This document shows, one piece after another, positions 50,817 through 62,953 of a stretch of 64,000 nucleotides of DNA; position 1 is the first letter of the stretch; each line of letters begins with the position of its first letter. Both the position numbers and the translations under genes were made by a program. The notes under the pieces are model-generated. The model saw only the letters and a program-made list of their open reading frames with translations. It was not told where the DNA came from and did no database searches. Source of the stretch: Vitis vinifera (Eukaryota > Streptophyta > Magnoliopsida > Vitales > Vitaceae); NCBI RefSeq assembly GCF_030704535.1, contig NC_081817.1:7074001-7138000 (forward strand). The letters are read 5' to 3'.

Positions 50817-51735
50817 GGTTGTTAACTAGTCAAACGTGTCGTGTATCGTTTTTCTATTTTTTCCTATCTTGTATTGTAAGTTTTCTTATACAGAGAAAAA
50901 TAAATAGAAAAATATGTATATGTTTGAATATTTAGTGAAAGTATACAAGATAGAGTATTGTATATCCAATTTTATGGAAGATAGTAGGATCTAAAGAGTT
51001 AATTTATATCATATTATTTGAAAACATTGAATGTTAACATTTTGACAAGTTCAAATTAATGAAGTATAACTTTAATATATAGATTCATCACATAATCCAT
51101 AAAAATAAACTTCTTTAATTTTAATTATGATTTTTAGTTCCAAATTCTAACTAGGTATATGCATTTATTTTGTTGCTAATTGATATGTGTGTGTGTGTGT
51201 GTGCACTTACACATGTGTGCGTGTTATCTTCAAAGTTACAGCTTTTCAGGTTCTCGTCATTATTCCTTTTCCACCAAAAAAGAAATAAAAAAAACTAATT
51301 CATGAAATAAAGGTTTTTATTCACTTATCACTATCATTTTCATTGTTAACGTTCAAAGCATTCAAATGAAAATTCTTCAATATTCATTGTAAAAATAAAT
51401 TACTTGGCTTTTAATATGGTATTTGACAATAAGAATGCAACTTTTCATATGAGATTATTTTACCTATTTCTCCTTTCTATGAGTAATTTTAATCTTTTAA
51501 TATATTTTAAACAATTAATATAATTAATTCTTTTAACAGGAAAGGAATTAATTTGTTTGTTTTTAAAAAAATTATAGAAAATTGTTGAAGATGTAGACAT
51601 TCTTGTATCATAATATCATGTATTGTATCATGTATCATAAGATACACTTTAAAATAAGATATGGAATATGATATATATCAATTTTCATAAAAAAAAAATG
51701 TATTGTATCATATATTCGTAAGTTTTTAACAACTA
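50817..51735. repeat. Possible decayed transposon with GTTGTTAA inverted ends
   Basis: GGTTGTTAAC at the left and TTAACAACTA at the right are inverted. Both are followed inward by related GTGTATC / TGTATC-rich sequence. The middle is AT-rich. No target duplication was found. Confidence 0.3.
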
Positions 51736-52998
51736 TCATTGGGAGGTAACACTTGTTTCTTGTACGAGGCACTGAAGGAGAAATCTAAACCATCTCTACC
51801 CATTCCTTGACATTTAAGCAAGTCCTCTAGGGATAATGATAGCAAATTATTGTACTGATGTTAATATTAGCAAGCCAAGTGGTTGGCATAAGGCTTTGTT
51901 TGGTTGATTAGGAACATTATTTTATCTTGAAACATAGTATTGAGATTGTTTCAGTTGGTACTTTTATGGAAACAAAAATCTATGTTTCATTATTAAGGGG
52001 AGATATGGCGTTAAAGTATAGTAGTTGTAGATGCTCAAATTATTCATAACATTTTCTGTTGGATTCTGTGATCTAACATATTGTGCAGCTGATCCAGTGA
52101 TTTCTCAATTATTGGAAATGTTTTAGAGCTGATGCAGTTATTTTGTTTCACAAGATTCATTCATTTCCATAGCTTATGTCTCAGTTTAAGATTTCAATAT
52201 CAGCTATGAGATTGATCAGAAGGTGAAAACATTTGCCTTTCCTTAAATGCATCAGTTGAAAATTTTATGGGTGGATGTCTTTTCTTTATGGTCTAAATTT
52301 GTCAATCTTATAGGCAACTTCTATACGTTAATGTTGCTTTTGGTGGGGAAGGTGTGGTCAAGAAGGGTAACAACATTTGGTGAAAAACAGGGAAGTCTTT
52401 TAAGTATAATTTGGGTTGTTGGGTATGGTATATGTTCTACTAAGGGAGTTGGTATATGGGATTTAAGCTTTTGAAAGTATGAAAATTCACTTTTCTTTCT
52501 TCTCCTTCTCCTTCATCTTATTCTCCTTTTTTTTTTCCTAAATTTATTTTTTTATTTTTGGTGGAAGTGTTTGTGACCGTGTGGCTGGTTGTGGATAGAA
52601 GTAGCAGTGTGGAATTTGGGGAAGTGGAATTAGGGTGGGTTGTGGTGTAGAGAGATCATGTAAAATGATGGCATTGTTGAGTGGAAGGCGATCAAGGAGC
52701 TGCTTTAGCACTTGAAATAAGATCTTCTTTATAAGGAATGGGGAAAAGAGGCGTCTCTTTGTGGCATGATTGTTAGTGTGAAAAATTATATATTATTAGA
52801 AACCATGAGCAAGTGATGGCTTTGGAAAAAGAGCTTGTGGTAAATGGTTCTGAAGTTTAGCCTTCTTATAAACAATTTCGTTTGTTATGAGGTATGATAG
52901 GTATGATACAGGACAACCAAAAGTAATCCATATTCCTTCTGTTCACTTGTTCAGTGTATGTCTATATGTGTTTGTGTGTGTGTGTATATATGTATATA

Positions 52999-53079
52999 TA
53001 TGCTGTATCTGACTATCAAAATGGAAACTTTTGTATCTATGGATATGCTGTATCTGGCCGTCAAAATGGAAACCCCTTT
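52999..53079. repeat. Two tandem copies of an about 36-bp unit
   Basis: ATATGCTGTATCTG then TCAAAATGGAAAC occurs at 52999-53034 and again at 53044-53079 with few differences. Confidence 0.75.
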
Positions 53080-54758
53080 TTTTTTGTGGAAAATTTCTAT
53101 ATGTCCAGATGGGTCAGTGTAGGTACCTTTTTCCTTTTGCCTTTTGTTTGTGTGAAAAGCAGATGTTTGCAGTAGCCTTTGTAAACTTTTGCTGTAAAAG
53201 TTATATTTAACAATGGCTGGTTGGCAACTCTTCCAACGAGACTTTCTTTCGGTAGTGTTGCATTATTTGATGCTCCTATAAGATGAATTAGATTTTACTT
53301 TATAACATTTCTCTGTAAATGACCTTAATAAATGTCCGCCTTTTTTTTCACTCATGGTTGACCGTTTGCTTTATTTTTCAGTCTGGAACAATCTCAGTAA
53401 AGGATGATTAATCAACCAGGTGCAGGATTCAAGAGGAAGCTCAACTTTATGGTACTGGGGGCAATTACTGCTGTCCTTCATCTATCATTTCCAGGAGATT
53501 TCAAGTTTGATTCCCAGAGGATGAACGATGAGATAGCAGAGGAATGGATCCTTGTATAGTAATTTTAAGAGGGAGAATTTCATAGAATTTATTGATTACT
53601 GTGGCTTTCTTGAAACACTGAAGTTGATGAATATCTACAGGCTTCGGTTGTTCATGTGATTACCATCATATCTTTCGTCAAATATGTTTTGGAATTGAAA
53701 GGCTGTTGGTGGCAATTTAGGGTAAAAGTCAAAAGTCTGGAAGTTCACATATATGGCAGAGAAAGCATTGATATATTTACCTTTCCAAAAAAGAGACTTG
53801 CAGAAAAGATTTGCAACTTGTCCTCGTTCATGCAACCAAGTAAGCTGGGCATTGGGAATGAGCATACATCGAGTATGGGACGCTGGTGCGGTTTAAGCTT
53901 CTCCAAATGAGGAACCAGAAATGGCCTCCTTCCATCTTACCAGAATCCCAGCCCAATTCAGACACTGGTGTAAAGCTTCCACACAAAAATCACTCACCAA
54001 GGGCTGCCCTGGCACTCCTGGCAAGCTCACATTGTATTCTTCTCTTTGGAAATCCAGGTGAAGGCGCCCCATCATTTGGAAAGCACTAGTCCATAAGAAA
54101 CTACTTTCCATTGAAGAAGAGGCCACCCTCTTTCAAGACCATCACATTGCCCAGGGAGATGGAAACAAACCAAAATATAGGGTCATTCAAGGCTACAACT
54201 TACACTGTGCCCAAGGACTTGCATTGGAGATGAAACCACATTCCATGTTCACAAACTCTGGTACTGGGTGGCCCTCAATGACCTACCTACCAAGCAGCAA
54301 TTTAGAGATACACATCCCCTACCCTTCTTGGTTTTCTCTTTGGGGAAAGTGGGGAATTCTTTGGGCTTTTTGGCTTTGTAACAGCACATTTCTGGCCTGA
54401 ACAGACTTACCCAAATCAAATCTATTATCTTGAAAGCATTGTAGCCCACCCAAAAGGTCAAATCCCTCCTGAAAGAAAATGAAGAATGTTCTTGTATCCC
54501 ATGCGATACCCAAATCCCAACACTGGTCCAAAGATTCTAGCAGAAAGCCAAAACCTTCTTATCCTGATCCCCTTCAAAAGTATCCCTTTCTTCCACAATG
54601 TTGACTGTTGATTCTCCCCTCCCCTTTACACTTCCTGTGATAAGCTTGAATGATTTTGGGTTCACTTGCCATTATTTGAACTTCATATAGGAATGTATCC
54701 ACGAATCAAATTGATGAATGAATTTCTGGTTTCTAAGAATGATTTGAATACTCTCTCT

Positions 54759-54761
<3 letters not shown>

Positions 54762-54815
<54 letters not shown>
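54762..54815. repeat. (CT)n microsatellite
   Basis: A CT run of about 50 bases with one interruption near its start. Confidence 0.9.
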
Positions 54816-54818
<3 letters not shown>

Positions 54819-56885
54819 AATAGCCTGAAATCGTTAAGCATGCAGACAAGAAAATCATAAGTCAAAGTTATGACACTGCATGTTTTTAAGTAGCGGACAC
54901 TTAAAAAGTATGTATGTCCTCATAGATACTTGATGTTTGCACACCTAACATCCATTTATTTATTACTAGCCTTTTTAATGGCGTTGATCATGGATTGTAC
55001 CTACAAGACAAATAGATATTAGATGTGCTTGCTTGAGATAATTGGTGTAACATCAACGCATAAGACATTTGCTATTGCATTTATATATTTTGGGGGTGAA
55101 AAAAGGATTACTACACATGAGCCCAACAAAACTCGAGAATTTTGATGCATGAAGACTTCCTTCCAAGAGTGCTTATCCCTGATAGAGAACTTGTTTTTAG
55201 GAATACACTACATAATCTGCTCCCAACCTTCTCACTTCTTCTATGTAGGTGACATATATTGAAAATATTCTTAAAATTGTAAGAAATAATTTGAGTCAAA
55301 GGCAAGGTGTGAGTCTTTTGTTTCTATGTGGAATGTTTTAGTGCTTGTTAAAATTGAAGAGACATATGAGTGTCATCTTAATACATTTAGAGGACAAAAC
55401 TAAAGGTGAACAGGAGCAACTAAATAATGCAAAATTCAATGGTTATGGCCCTATAAAGAGAAGTTTCTACCATCTTGGATAGATAAAGTTATGCATTTTG
55501 GTAATATTACGACAAATAGATATGTTATTTATAACTCTTTCCTTTATTTTCACACAATGTGCTTTAACTTGTTAAAAATTAAGTTTGGATGTTCTTTAAA
55601 ATTAAATTGGCTAGAAAGTTCACGTTCCAAGTTAAAGATGTTGAAAACACCAAGATCATAGGGGTGCATACTCTTTAGATCCTGGAGCTACTAGATTTAA
55701 GCAAAGTGAAAACATTCATATAAGAAAGCTTAGATCTAAGTGTAATAAAAATTATACCTTCGGATATGTTCCTAAATTCTAGTCCATTTGATGCAAGAAT
55801 CTCAAAAACCTCACAGCCTTCCACTTTATGACTCTATCTTCGATCTCTTACACATATGTATAGTGTCTGCACTATGATTTTTTCTTTCTCTTCCCTTGTA
55901 CTATGTTTTCTTTTCTTTTGTTTCCATCTTTGGTTTTTTACTCTTTTTTTTCATCTTTCTTTTTACCATTATAGTAATGGTTATGGACATCATAGTGGGT
56001 AGTTACACGTATCTCTAATTTTTTGGAATAGAAAAGTACATGGAGTCACGTTGTTTCACGTGTGCCTAATTTCGTTGTCAATTATTGACTTGCGTAATGC
56101 ATACATTGTACTTCTTTCTTAATCCTCAATAGATGATAATATAAGTTATTTACTATAGATACAATGACATTTTTTCAAATCCTAGATTAAGGAATTTGTT
56201 ACATGTTGCAATCTTATAAGAAGAAATGGAAATCTCAAATATCAATTTCCTTCTGTTTCTCTTGATTGAATCCATTGTTATCAAAATATCTTTCCTTTTA
56301 TCGTTTCTCTCTATAATTTTTGTTCGACAATAAACTAGTAGGAGTGGGTTTTCCAAATATGATACTTTTAAAGATTGGAGAATAAGATATGAGCACATAA
56401 AATCTACATAAATTTAGAGAGTTGAAAACCAACTAAAAAGGGCATTTTAGAGAACACATTGGATGGGACATAAATTTCAAAATAATTTCATATTTTTATA
56501 AAAATTTAATTTTAAATAATTATAATATTATTTTGTATTTATTTTTAAATAAAAGACCGTAAACACGATATACCAACCATAAATTATAAGTTCTTAAATT
56601 TCCTTTTCTTAGTTTTTGGACTTTTGTGTACCAAACCTTTACTTGATTAGGTTGAAAAAAGATTCTACCATCTTCCAAATCCCTTTCCTTTTTCTTGTGT
56701 GCCAAACCTTTACTTGATTACGTTGAACAAAGATTTGGCCCCTTCAAAATCCCTTTTCATTTTTGTTATATCCTTATAGTTAATATATATTATAATAAAG
56801 ACAAATATTAAGAAATGTAGTCTCAATAGGTTCGAATCCTATAATTAATGATACCCTAAATTTTATTGATGTTGGTTATTGGAGG

Positions 56886-56922
<37 letters not shown>
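56886..56922. repeat. (AAT)n microsatellite
   Basis: About 12 AAT units. Confidence 0.9.
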
Positions 56923-56925
<3 letters not shown>

Positions 56926-57968
56926 CCTTAATGATCACATTTAGGTGTCTAGTAAAACAAACTTTATTATCTAATTACAAAAAATATGCATAATATAACC
57001 TAAAAATTTAGCATAAATTCAATATAATTAGAGACCATATTTGAAATTAGATTTTATTATAAAAAAATTGTACCTATTTTAGCAAGATTTAAAATCTTTT
57101 AAGGTATATTTGGTTCTCATAAAACATTAAGAAAAGAATAAAAAAAAAGAAAAATAATTTTTTTATGTTTGATTGTCTTATAAAAAAACAAATAAAATCA
57201 AATATAATTAAAATTAATTAAAAACTTATATATTTTTAAATTATTTAATTTTTAAAACAATAAATTAAAATAAATAAAATATAATAAATAAAAATAATTT
57301 ATCAACTTTAAATTTATTTTTACATTTTTTTATATTTTCATTCTCTTGGGTCATATTATTCACGGACCAAAATATTCTTAATAATTTTTTTTTTCTTTTC
57401 AATTTCTTTATTTTTTAATGAGTTGTACAATCTTGAGGTTGGAATAATTCTTCTCATTTGTACCCCTAGTCCTACATTGTGGATAAAGACAAACTAATCA
57501 TACCAAGGAGACAAAAATTATTAAAACTCATCATTAAACTTTTGAAAAATTTTATAATAATATCTTATTTATTTATTCTGTGAAAATATATTTTCAATGT
57601 CATGCCACGTAATCTTCATCCTCTTTTTCACCCACTATCTGATAGGACTTTAATGCCATTCCTTAATTATTTTCATGTTTTTTTTTTCTTTTATCAATAC
57701 TAAATAAAAATTAAATATATATCATTAATTAATTAATTACTTTCCATTTTTATTAATATTTTGTAAAACAATTTAATTATACTAATTAATTTCTCCTTTT
57801 TTAAATAAAAAAAAATCAAGAATAAAATAAAAAAAATTATTTATTTATTTATTTTAGTAGTTAAAGGGAGCTGAGTTACCAAAAGTACCAAAGCTAACAG
57901 CACAGCGCGACGATTCTTCAAAAAACTTCTAAGCAGTTTCTTGCAAGCGAAGAAAAGTGAGAAAAGTG

Positions 57969-58022
57969 ATGATGTTTCAATCCTTCCATCAAAAGCAAAC
58001 CCTAGCCTTTTCAATTGTCTGA
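57969..58022 (+). CDS. Upstream ORF of the first NAC gene, 17 residues
   Basis: ATGATG...TGA in the likely leader, ending 31 bases before the main ATG and in a different frame. It starts with two Met codons. Such uORFs often lower translation of the main frame. Confidence 0.45.
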   Translation: MMFQSFHQKQTLAFSIV

Positions 58023-58053
58023 AAACCCTAATCCCCGGATTCAGTCTTCCTTA

Positions 58054-61026
58054 ATGGCTTCCGGATTGCCGGCGACGCCGCCGACGGCATTAGCTCCAGG
58101 GTTCCGATTCCACCCATCCGACGAAGAGCTGGTGCAGTACTACCTCAAGCGCAAGGTCTGCGGCAAGGCCATTGCCTTCGACGCCATTGCGGAAGTCGAT
58201 ATCTATAAGAAGGAGCCATGGAACCTCGGAGGTCGCATCCTCACTCCTCTCTCTCGAAAACTCTATCTGTTTCCGGTGAATTTGTTGAGAATGAGGTCTT
58301 TTCATCTCTCTAGGTTTAGGTTTCTGATAAATTGCTTCTTGTAAATTGTAATATTTCTTTAAATCTGTGAATTTGTTGATGCTTCTTTCTCTCTCCTAAA
58401 CTCTCACCGAATGTATTGAGGTGAATTGCTTGAAATACACTCTTGGGTTTTCATTTGACCTCTTTTGGATCGATAAGTTTATCGATTTATCTTTCTCCCT
58501 ATCAAGTTCTCTGGTGTTTCGGGGTTGCAGGTGAGTCGAAGTTGAAGAGCAGGGACATGGAGTGGTATTTCTTCAGTGCCCTAGATAGGAAGTACGGTAA
58601 CGGGGGAAGGGTGAATAGAGCCACCAGCTACGGCTACTGGAAGGCGACTGGTAATGACCGCTCGGTGCTCCATGGCTCGAGAATTGTCGGGATGAAGAAG
58701 ACCCTTGTATTTCACAGTGGCCGTGCTCCGGGTGGCCAGCGGACCAATTGGATAATGCATGAGTACAGGCTTGTGGATGATGAATTGGTGAAAGCCTTGC
58801 GGGTGAGACTCTAAATCAATGCCTGTATCTGTCGTATTTCTTCACGCTTTGCTTGGTTGTTGAGAAAATGCAAGAAAAGAAAAGGAACAAAAGTCATTTA
58901 CGGACTTATTTGATAGTGAAAAATGAACTAATTTTTTCAAAAATGATCAGAAAATAACGAAACGGGACAGTTTCTGGATCTACTTAAAAAAAAAATTGTA
59001 TCTTTCAAATCACGGAAAATAATATTTTAAATTTTTTGAAAATGAACTAGTCTTTGAAATGTGTTGCCAATTATGTTTTAGTTGTTATTTTATTTTTTTC
59101 CATCTTCAACATGAAGGAAACATTTTTATTTCCGTGGCCAAACAAGTTGAGAACTTTTTCAATCTTATACTTTCCATTGTTTGGTACTGATGGAAAAAAA
59201 AAAAAAAAGGATCTTTTTTCGGTTGGCAATTGTACCATCATTTAGTTTATTTGAGTTGATTCTTCCTTTTCTTTTTCCTTTTTTTTTTGTAACTACAAAA
59301 ACGATTTAAACGTAAGATTCAAAATTTCTCTCTTTTGTTTTTTTCCATCAGTTTTCTTGGCAATCAAATTGAGGCAATTGTTTTCTTTGGGATTTATAAA
59401 TCTCGTGTTAATCATTTGTAGCTTGTTCTTTTTTGGTGGGTAAGGATTCATACGTGGTGTGTAGAGTTTTTCTTAAGAGTGAAATAGGTCCTCCCCACAA
59501 AGACCGTTATGCCCCCTTTATTGAGGAGGAATGGGATGATGACAAGACAGGCTCGTCTCAGGGAGGAAAATCTGTAGATGAAGCTATAGTTGATAGCAAG
59601 GCATGTATTGAAGAGAGTGATCTTGAGCAGGTATGTGTCTATCCTCACATTTCAAACATTTTACCCCAATTGAACTTATATGATAATGGATAAATTCTTC
59701 TGAGCTGTACTGATGAGAAATCATTTTGCCAAGCTGTTATTAGCTGCAATTTTTTTCTCGGGGTGTTTTGAATGTTTCTCCAATTTTGAATCAACAAACT
59801 AGAGGATAAGAATTAAAGAAAACCCTTCTCTTTGAAAGTGAACATCAACCCTAGAATTTCTCCTTTATCTTGTGGCACTGATATGGTTCTTTGAAAATTT
59901 TTTGACCCTTTAAAGGATTTATTTTTCAGTGGCTTAAGCATCAATTGGAAACTCCACATTCTTTTTACTGTTCATGTTGAAGCTTTCTAGCCCCTTTTTA
60001 ATGAACAAGATTCCTATATTTTTTATTCTTTCGGGAAAAAAAAGCACAAACTACCTGAATTCGAACTATTTCTCCCCCTTGTTTGCCATTTTGAATTTTT
60101 TTTGGTTGGTTGGGGGCCATAACTAAAGTCGCATTCATCACATGCGTCTGTTTGATTCATTGAAACCACGTAGATTACCCATTTAACCAGGAAATTGCCT
60201 TTATAATTGATTTGTTTATTGCACTACACTACTAAATGGTGATTGTGCTCTTTCAACATTGCTTATATCAGGTGTTACATTTACTCTATCTACTTTAACA
60301 TATGGTTGAATTTTTGAACATGTATCCAAGAAATGCATCTTACTTTTTGGTTTATTGTTGCAGGATGCTCAATCCACTACACTTAGGCAAAGTGAGCATC
60401 TAAAAAACTCTGGAAGTGTTTTATCTCTTTCCCCGAGTGAGAGGTTGGAGGATTGCCCCTTGACATGTACTGTTAATAAAGAGTCGACGATTTTTCCTAA
60501 TAAAAGATCAAGGCATGATGATCTGAATCCTCAACATTCAGATGCTTCAGAAAGCTCACTGATGACCATTCAAGAATGTACAATAACAAAAAAAAGTTCT
60601 CCACCTTCTATCTTTGGATTTCCCCTTGTGGAACTTAATGGGAAGAAAGAATGTCAAATTAAAAAGGAACTTCCTACAGCTCCGTCCGGTACATTTGTGG
60701 AACTTAATGGGAAGAAAGAGAGCCAAATCAAAAAGGAAATTTCTACAGCTCCTCACTCTGCTACAGTGGTGGAACTTAAGGGGATGAAAGAAAGTGAGAT
60801 AAAAAACGAAGTTTCTAGAACTCCCCCAGCCACGTTTGATATCAGTGATGGTAATGCAACTTTGCCTCCCAGCTATTTGAAGTATATTACTTACTTGGAA
60901 GATAAGGTCCGTGAAATGTCTGCTGAGAGGGAAAGATTGAAAGCTGATATGATGCAGGCCGAGTCCATTGTTAATGCTTACAAATCTCGAATTGATATAA
61001 CCCTAAACAACGGAAATGAGGACTGA
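58054..61026 (+). CDS. NAC transcription factor 1 (four exons)
   Basis: A nuclear DNA-binding regulator of the plant NAC family. Exons 58054-58231, 58531-58802, 59445-59630 and 60364-61026 join in phase and give 432 residues. NAC subdomains: [49 protein letters not shown] with [47 protein letters not shown]. After the domain come EEEWDDD and an acidic stretch. Three repeats with VEL-G-KE--IK-E follow at residues 301-370, then a C-terminal coiled coil from about 382 to 424 ([16 protein letters not shown]...), as in the NAC082/103-like clade. I start at 58054 because it is the first ATG in frame and gives [10 protein letters not shown]; the codon at 58015 is TTG. There is no C-terminal membrane segment. 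Confidence 0.9.
60628..60840 (+). repeat. Three-fold coding repeat (69/72 bp) in NAC gene 1
   Basis: Units start at 60628, 60697 and 60769, each beginning GTGGAACTTAA. They encode [28 protein letters not shown] and [14 protein letters not shown], each followed by a Thr/Pro/Ala-rich spacer. Confidence 0.9.
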
Positions 61027-62582
61027 GAACTGCCAGATGTGGGTAGCAATGGACGTGGCCAATGCTATACATAATTTTCCCTTATTTTCTGTCATTGGCT
61101 AATGGTAGGGCCCTGTCCATCAATTTAGTTGTGAATACAACTCAACCTTCCCCAAAATTACGAAATAGAACATTCTGTTGCTGCCCACTCTACTGTTGTT
61201 TTAGGAATGTGAAATAGTTTGGATTTCATTCCTCGGAAGCTTTAAATTAGAAATGGTCTTGTTGTAAGGTACGGACCTATAATGGAAATTTCATGGGAAA
61301 GGGTGGGGGATCAGCGTCATTCACACTAGAGGGCCACCCTTTTTTCTTTTTCTTTTCCTTTTCCTTTTCATTTTCATCAGATGTTGTTTTGCAGGTTGAA
61401 TGAGTGAGTGGTTGGTTGGTTATAGATTAGGTGATTGATATTATTGCTAGTGCTTAAGAAGTAAGGTTTTACCTGGGAAAGCTTACTTTATAGTATTGGA
61501 GAAATGCGCCAGCAGCAAGTTGCTTTTGAGCCGTCCGCTCCAAGTTACTTGCTAGTTAAGGAACTTGATGGTGATGTGTTTATGCACGGGGGGACAAAGT
61601 TGGAATAAATAGCTGACAGGCAGGGGTGGAAGCTTTCGCAGTCTTTATCAATTTTTCCTTTTCTCCTTCTTTACCTTGCAACATAATCCGAAGCCTGGGA
61701 GGGAAGGTCACGAGAGTCCTGGTTTGTTTAGGGATTGGATCATGCCTACTCACATGGTAACTAATTTTGCGGTGCTCTTTAGGATCGTTTATATAGAATT
61801 GGGAAATCCTAGCTTGCCATTAGTTTATGAGCATGAAAGCAAAATTCCAGACTTAGGTTATAATGACGTATCAGATTGATATAAAATAGGGAAAAAATCT
61901 AATGAGATTGATATAAAATAGGGAAACGTGCTTGTTTGAGTACAAGATAAAAATAAATATTCATCAGTCCTATCATCAACTATGAATAGGAAAATCCGTC
62001 TTGTAGTCGAGTCTTTTTAGGTGATTATTCATAATTTTTTTATTCTTTTTTCACTGGTCACCTGAATTTTCCAATAATGATATATATAGATTTTAAATAA
62101 AATTATTTTAAATCATATGCTATTTTTATTTATAAAATTTGCTCGAAATTTTGGAAGATTTTAGATTATTATTATTTTTATTTATGGTATTAATTTCAAT
62201 TTTTGGGTAAGAATTTCTAAAAAAGAATTGACTTAGAATTTGTTGGAAATATAAAAGAGCATTTTTGTTATTGGGCATTTGTTAATTTATAATAGTAAAT
62301 TAATTTTTTTATTTAAATTAGAAGATTTGGATAAATCGATTTAATTGTCAAGCCTAGGGCTTGTGGAAATTTTCAATGATAAGTTTAGTTTTAGTTTTGA
62401 TGAAAATTTGAATTTGAAAATCATAACCAATTAACAATCATTTAAAGATAATCTTAATTTAATAAATTTAAAAATATTAAAAAAAGGCAAAGATATTTCT
62501 AATTTTTAAAAAAATTAAAATTAATAGTGGAGGTGGTGTTGTATTAGAACTTGGAAGATTCCAGCCCATTTGATTTTTCCCG
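61027..62582. other. Spacer between the two NAC genes
   Basis: The start is the 3' UTR of NAC 1. A CTTTTC-rich pyrimidine tract lies at 61339-61378. The unit GATTGATATAAAATAGGGAA is directly duplicated near 61872 and 61904. The rest is AT-rich with no exon. Confidence 0.5.
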
Positions 62583-62710
62583 TGACGGACGCATATACGT
62601 CACCACACCGTAACGGTGTAACTCCAAAAGTCCAAACGTATACAAAAATCTGTAGCCGTTCATGTCCACAGTCAAGTGGACCCCACAGGACTCATCTTCC
62701 GCCACGTGAC
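62583..62710 (+). promoter_or_regulatory. Cluster of ACGT (bZIP-type) sites upstream of NAC gene 2
   Basis: CGTGACGG at 62580, TACGTCACC near 62596 and GCCACGTGACAG near 62700 lie within 130 bases, about 250-370 bases before the start codon. CACGTG is a G-box; ACGTCA/TGACG are bZIP half-sites. Function is inferred only. Confidence 0.4.
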
Positions 62711-62844
62711 AGCGGGTGAAATTCACAAGTCACCGTTAGGCTCACAATAAATTTACTCCGCCCTTCTCACTTTCCCGGAAACATCTTAATATATTTGTCG
62801 TGCGCCTGAGCCAACGATACATTTCCCAGGAACGACTTGACCAA

Positions 62845-62886
62845 ATGGCCTACCCAGTCCTTTTCTGCTTTCGATCAAAACCCTAA
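62845..62886 (+). CDS. Upstream ORF of the second NAC gene, 13 residues
   Basis: ATGGCCTACCCA...AAACCCTAA, 67 bases before the main ATG and in another frame. No other ATG lies between it and the main start. Confidence 0.45.
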   Translation: MAYPVLFCFRSKP

Positions 62887-62953
62887 CCCTAATTTTATTT
62901 ATTACTCTATTCAAAATCCGTCTTTCAGTTCAATTCTTGAAGATCCGTCTGTT

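Larger units (their letters stand above)
50060..57968. other. Long gene-poor stretch
   Basis: No supported gene in 7.9 kb. It holds a possible inverted-repeat element (about 50817-51735), TG and TA microsatellites near 51186 and 52973, a 36-bp duplication at 52999-53079, a possible 51-codon ORF at 53404-53559, a (CT)n tract at 54762-54815, an (AAT)n tract at 56886-56922, and very AT-rich, transposon-like DNA from 56950 to 57850. The region 53640-54560 is less AT-rich and may be old gene or transposon debris. Confidence 0.5.

Noticed and set aside
54249-54531. Coding exon candidates in the 53.6-54.6 kb area
   Set aside because: ORFs on both strands without recognisable motif or consistent splice sites.
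58015-58053. Longer N-terminus for NAC gene 1
   Set aside because: The codon at 58015 is TTG, not ATG, and the added residues are not NAC-like.
62837-62953. Longer N-terminus for NAC gene 2
   Set aside because: The frame is open but starts at TTG; the first in-frame ATG is 62954.
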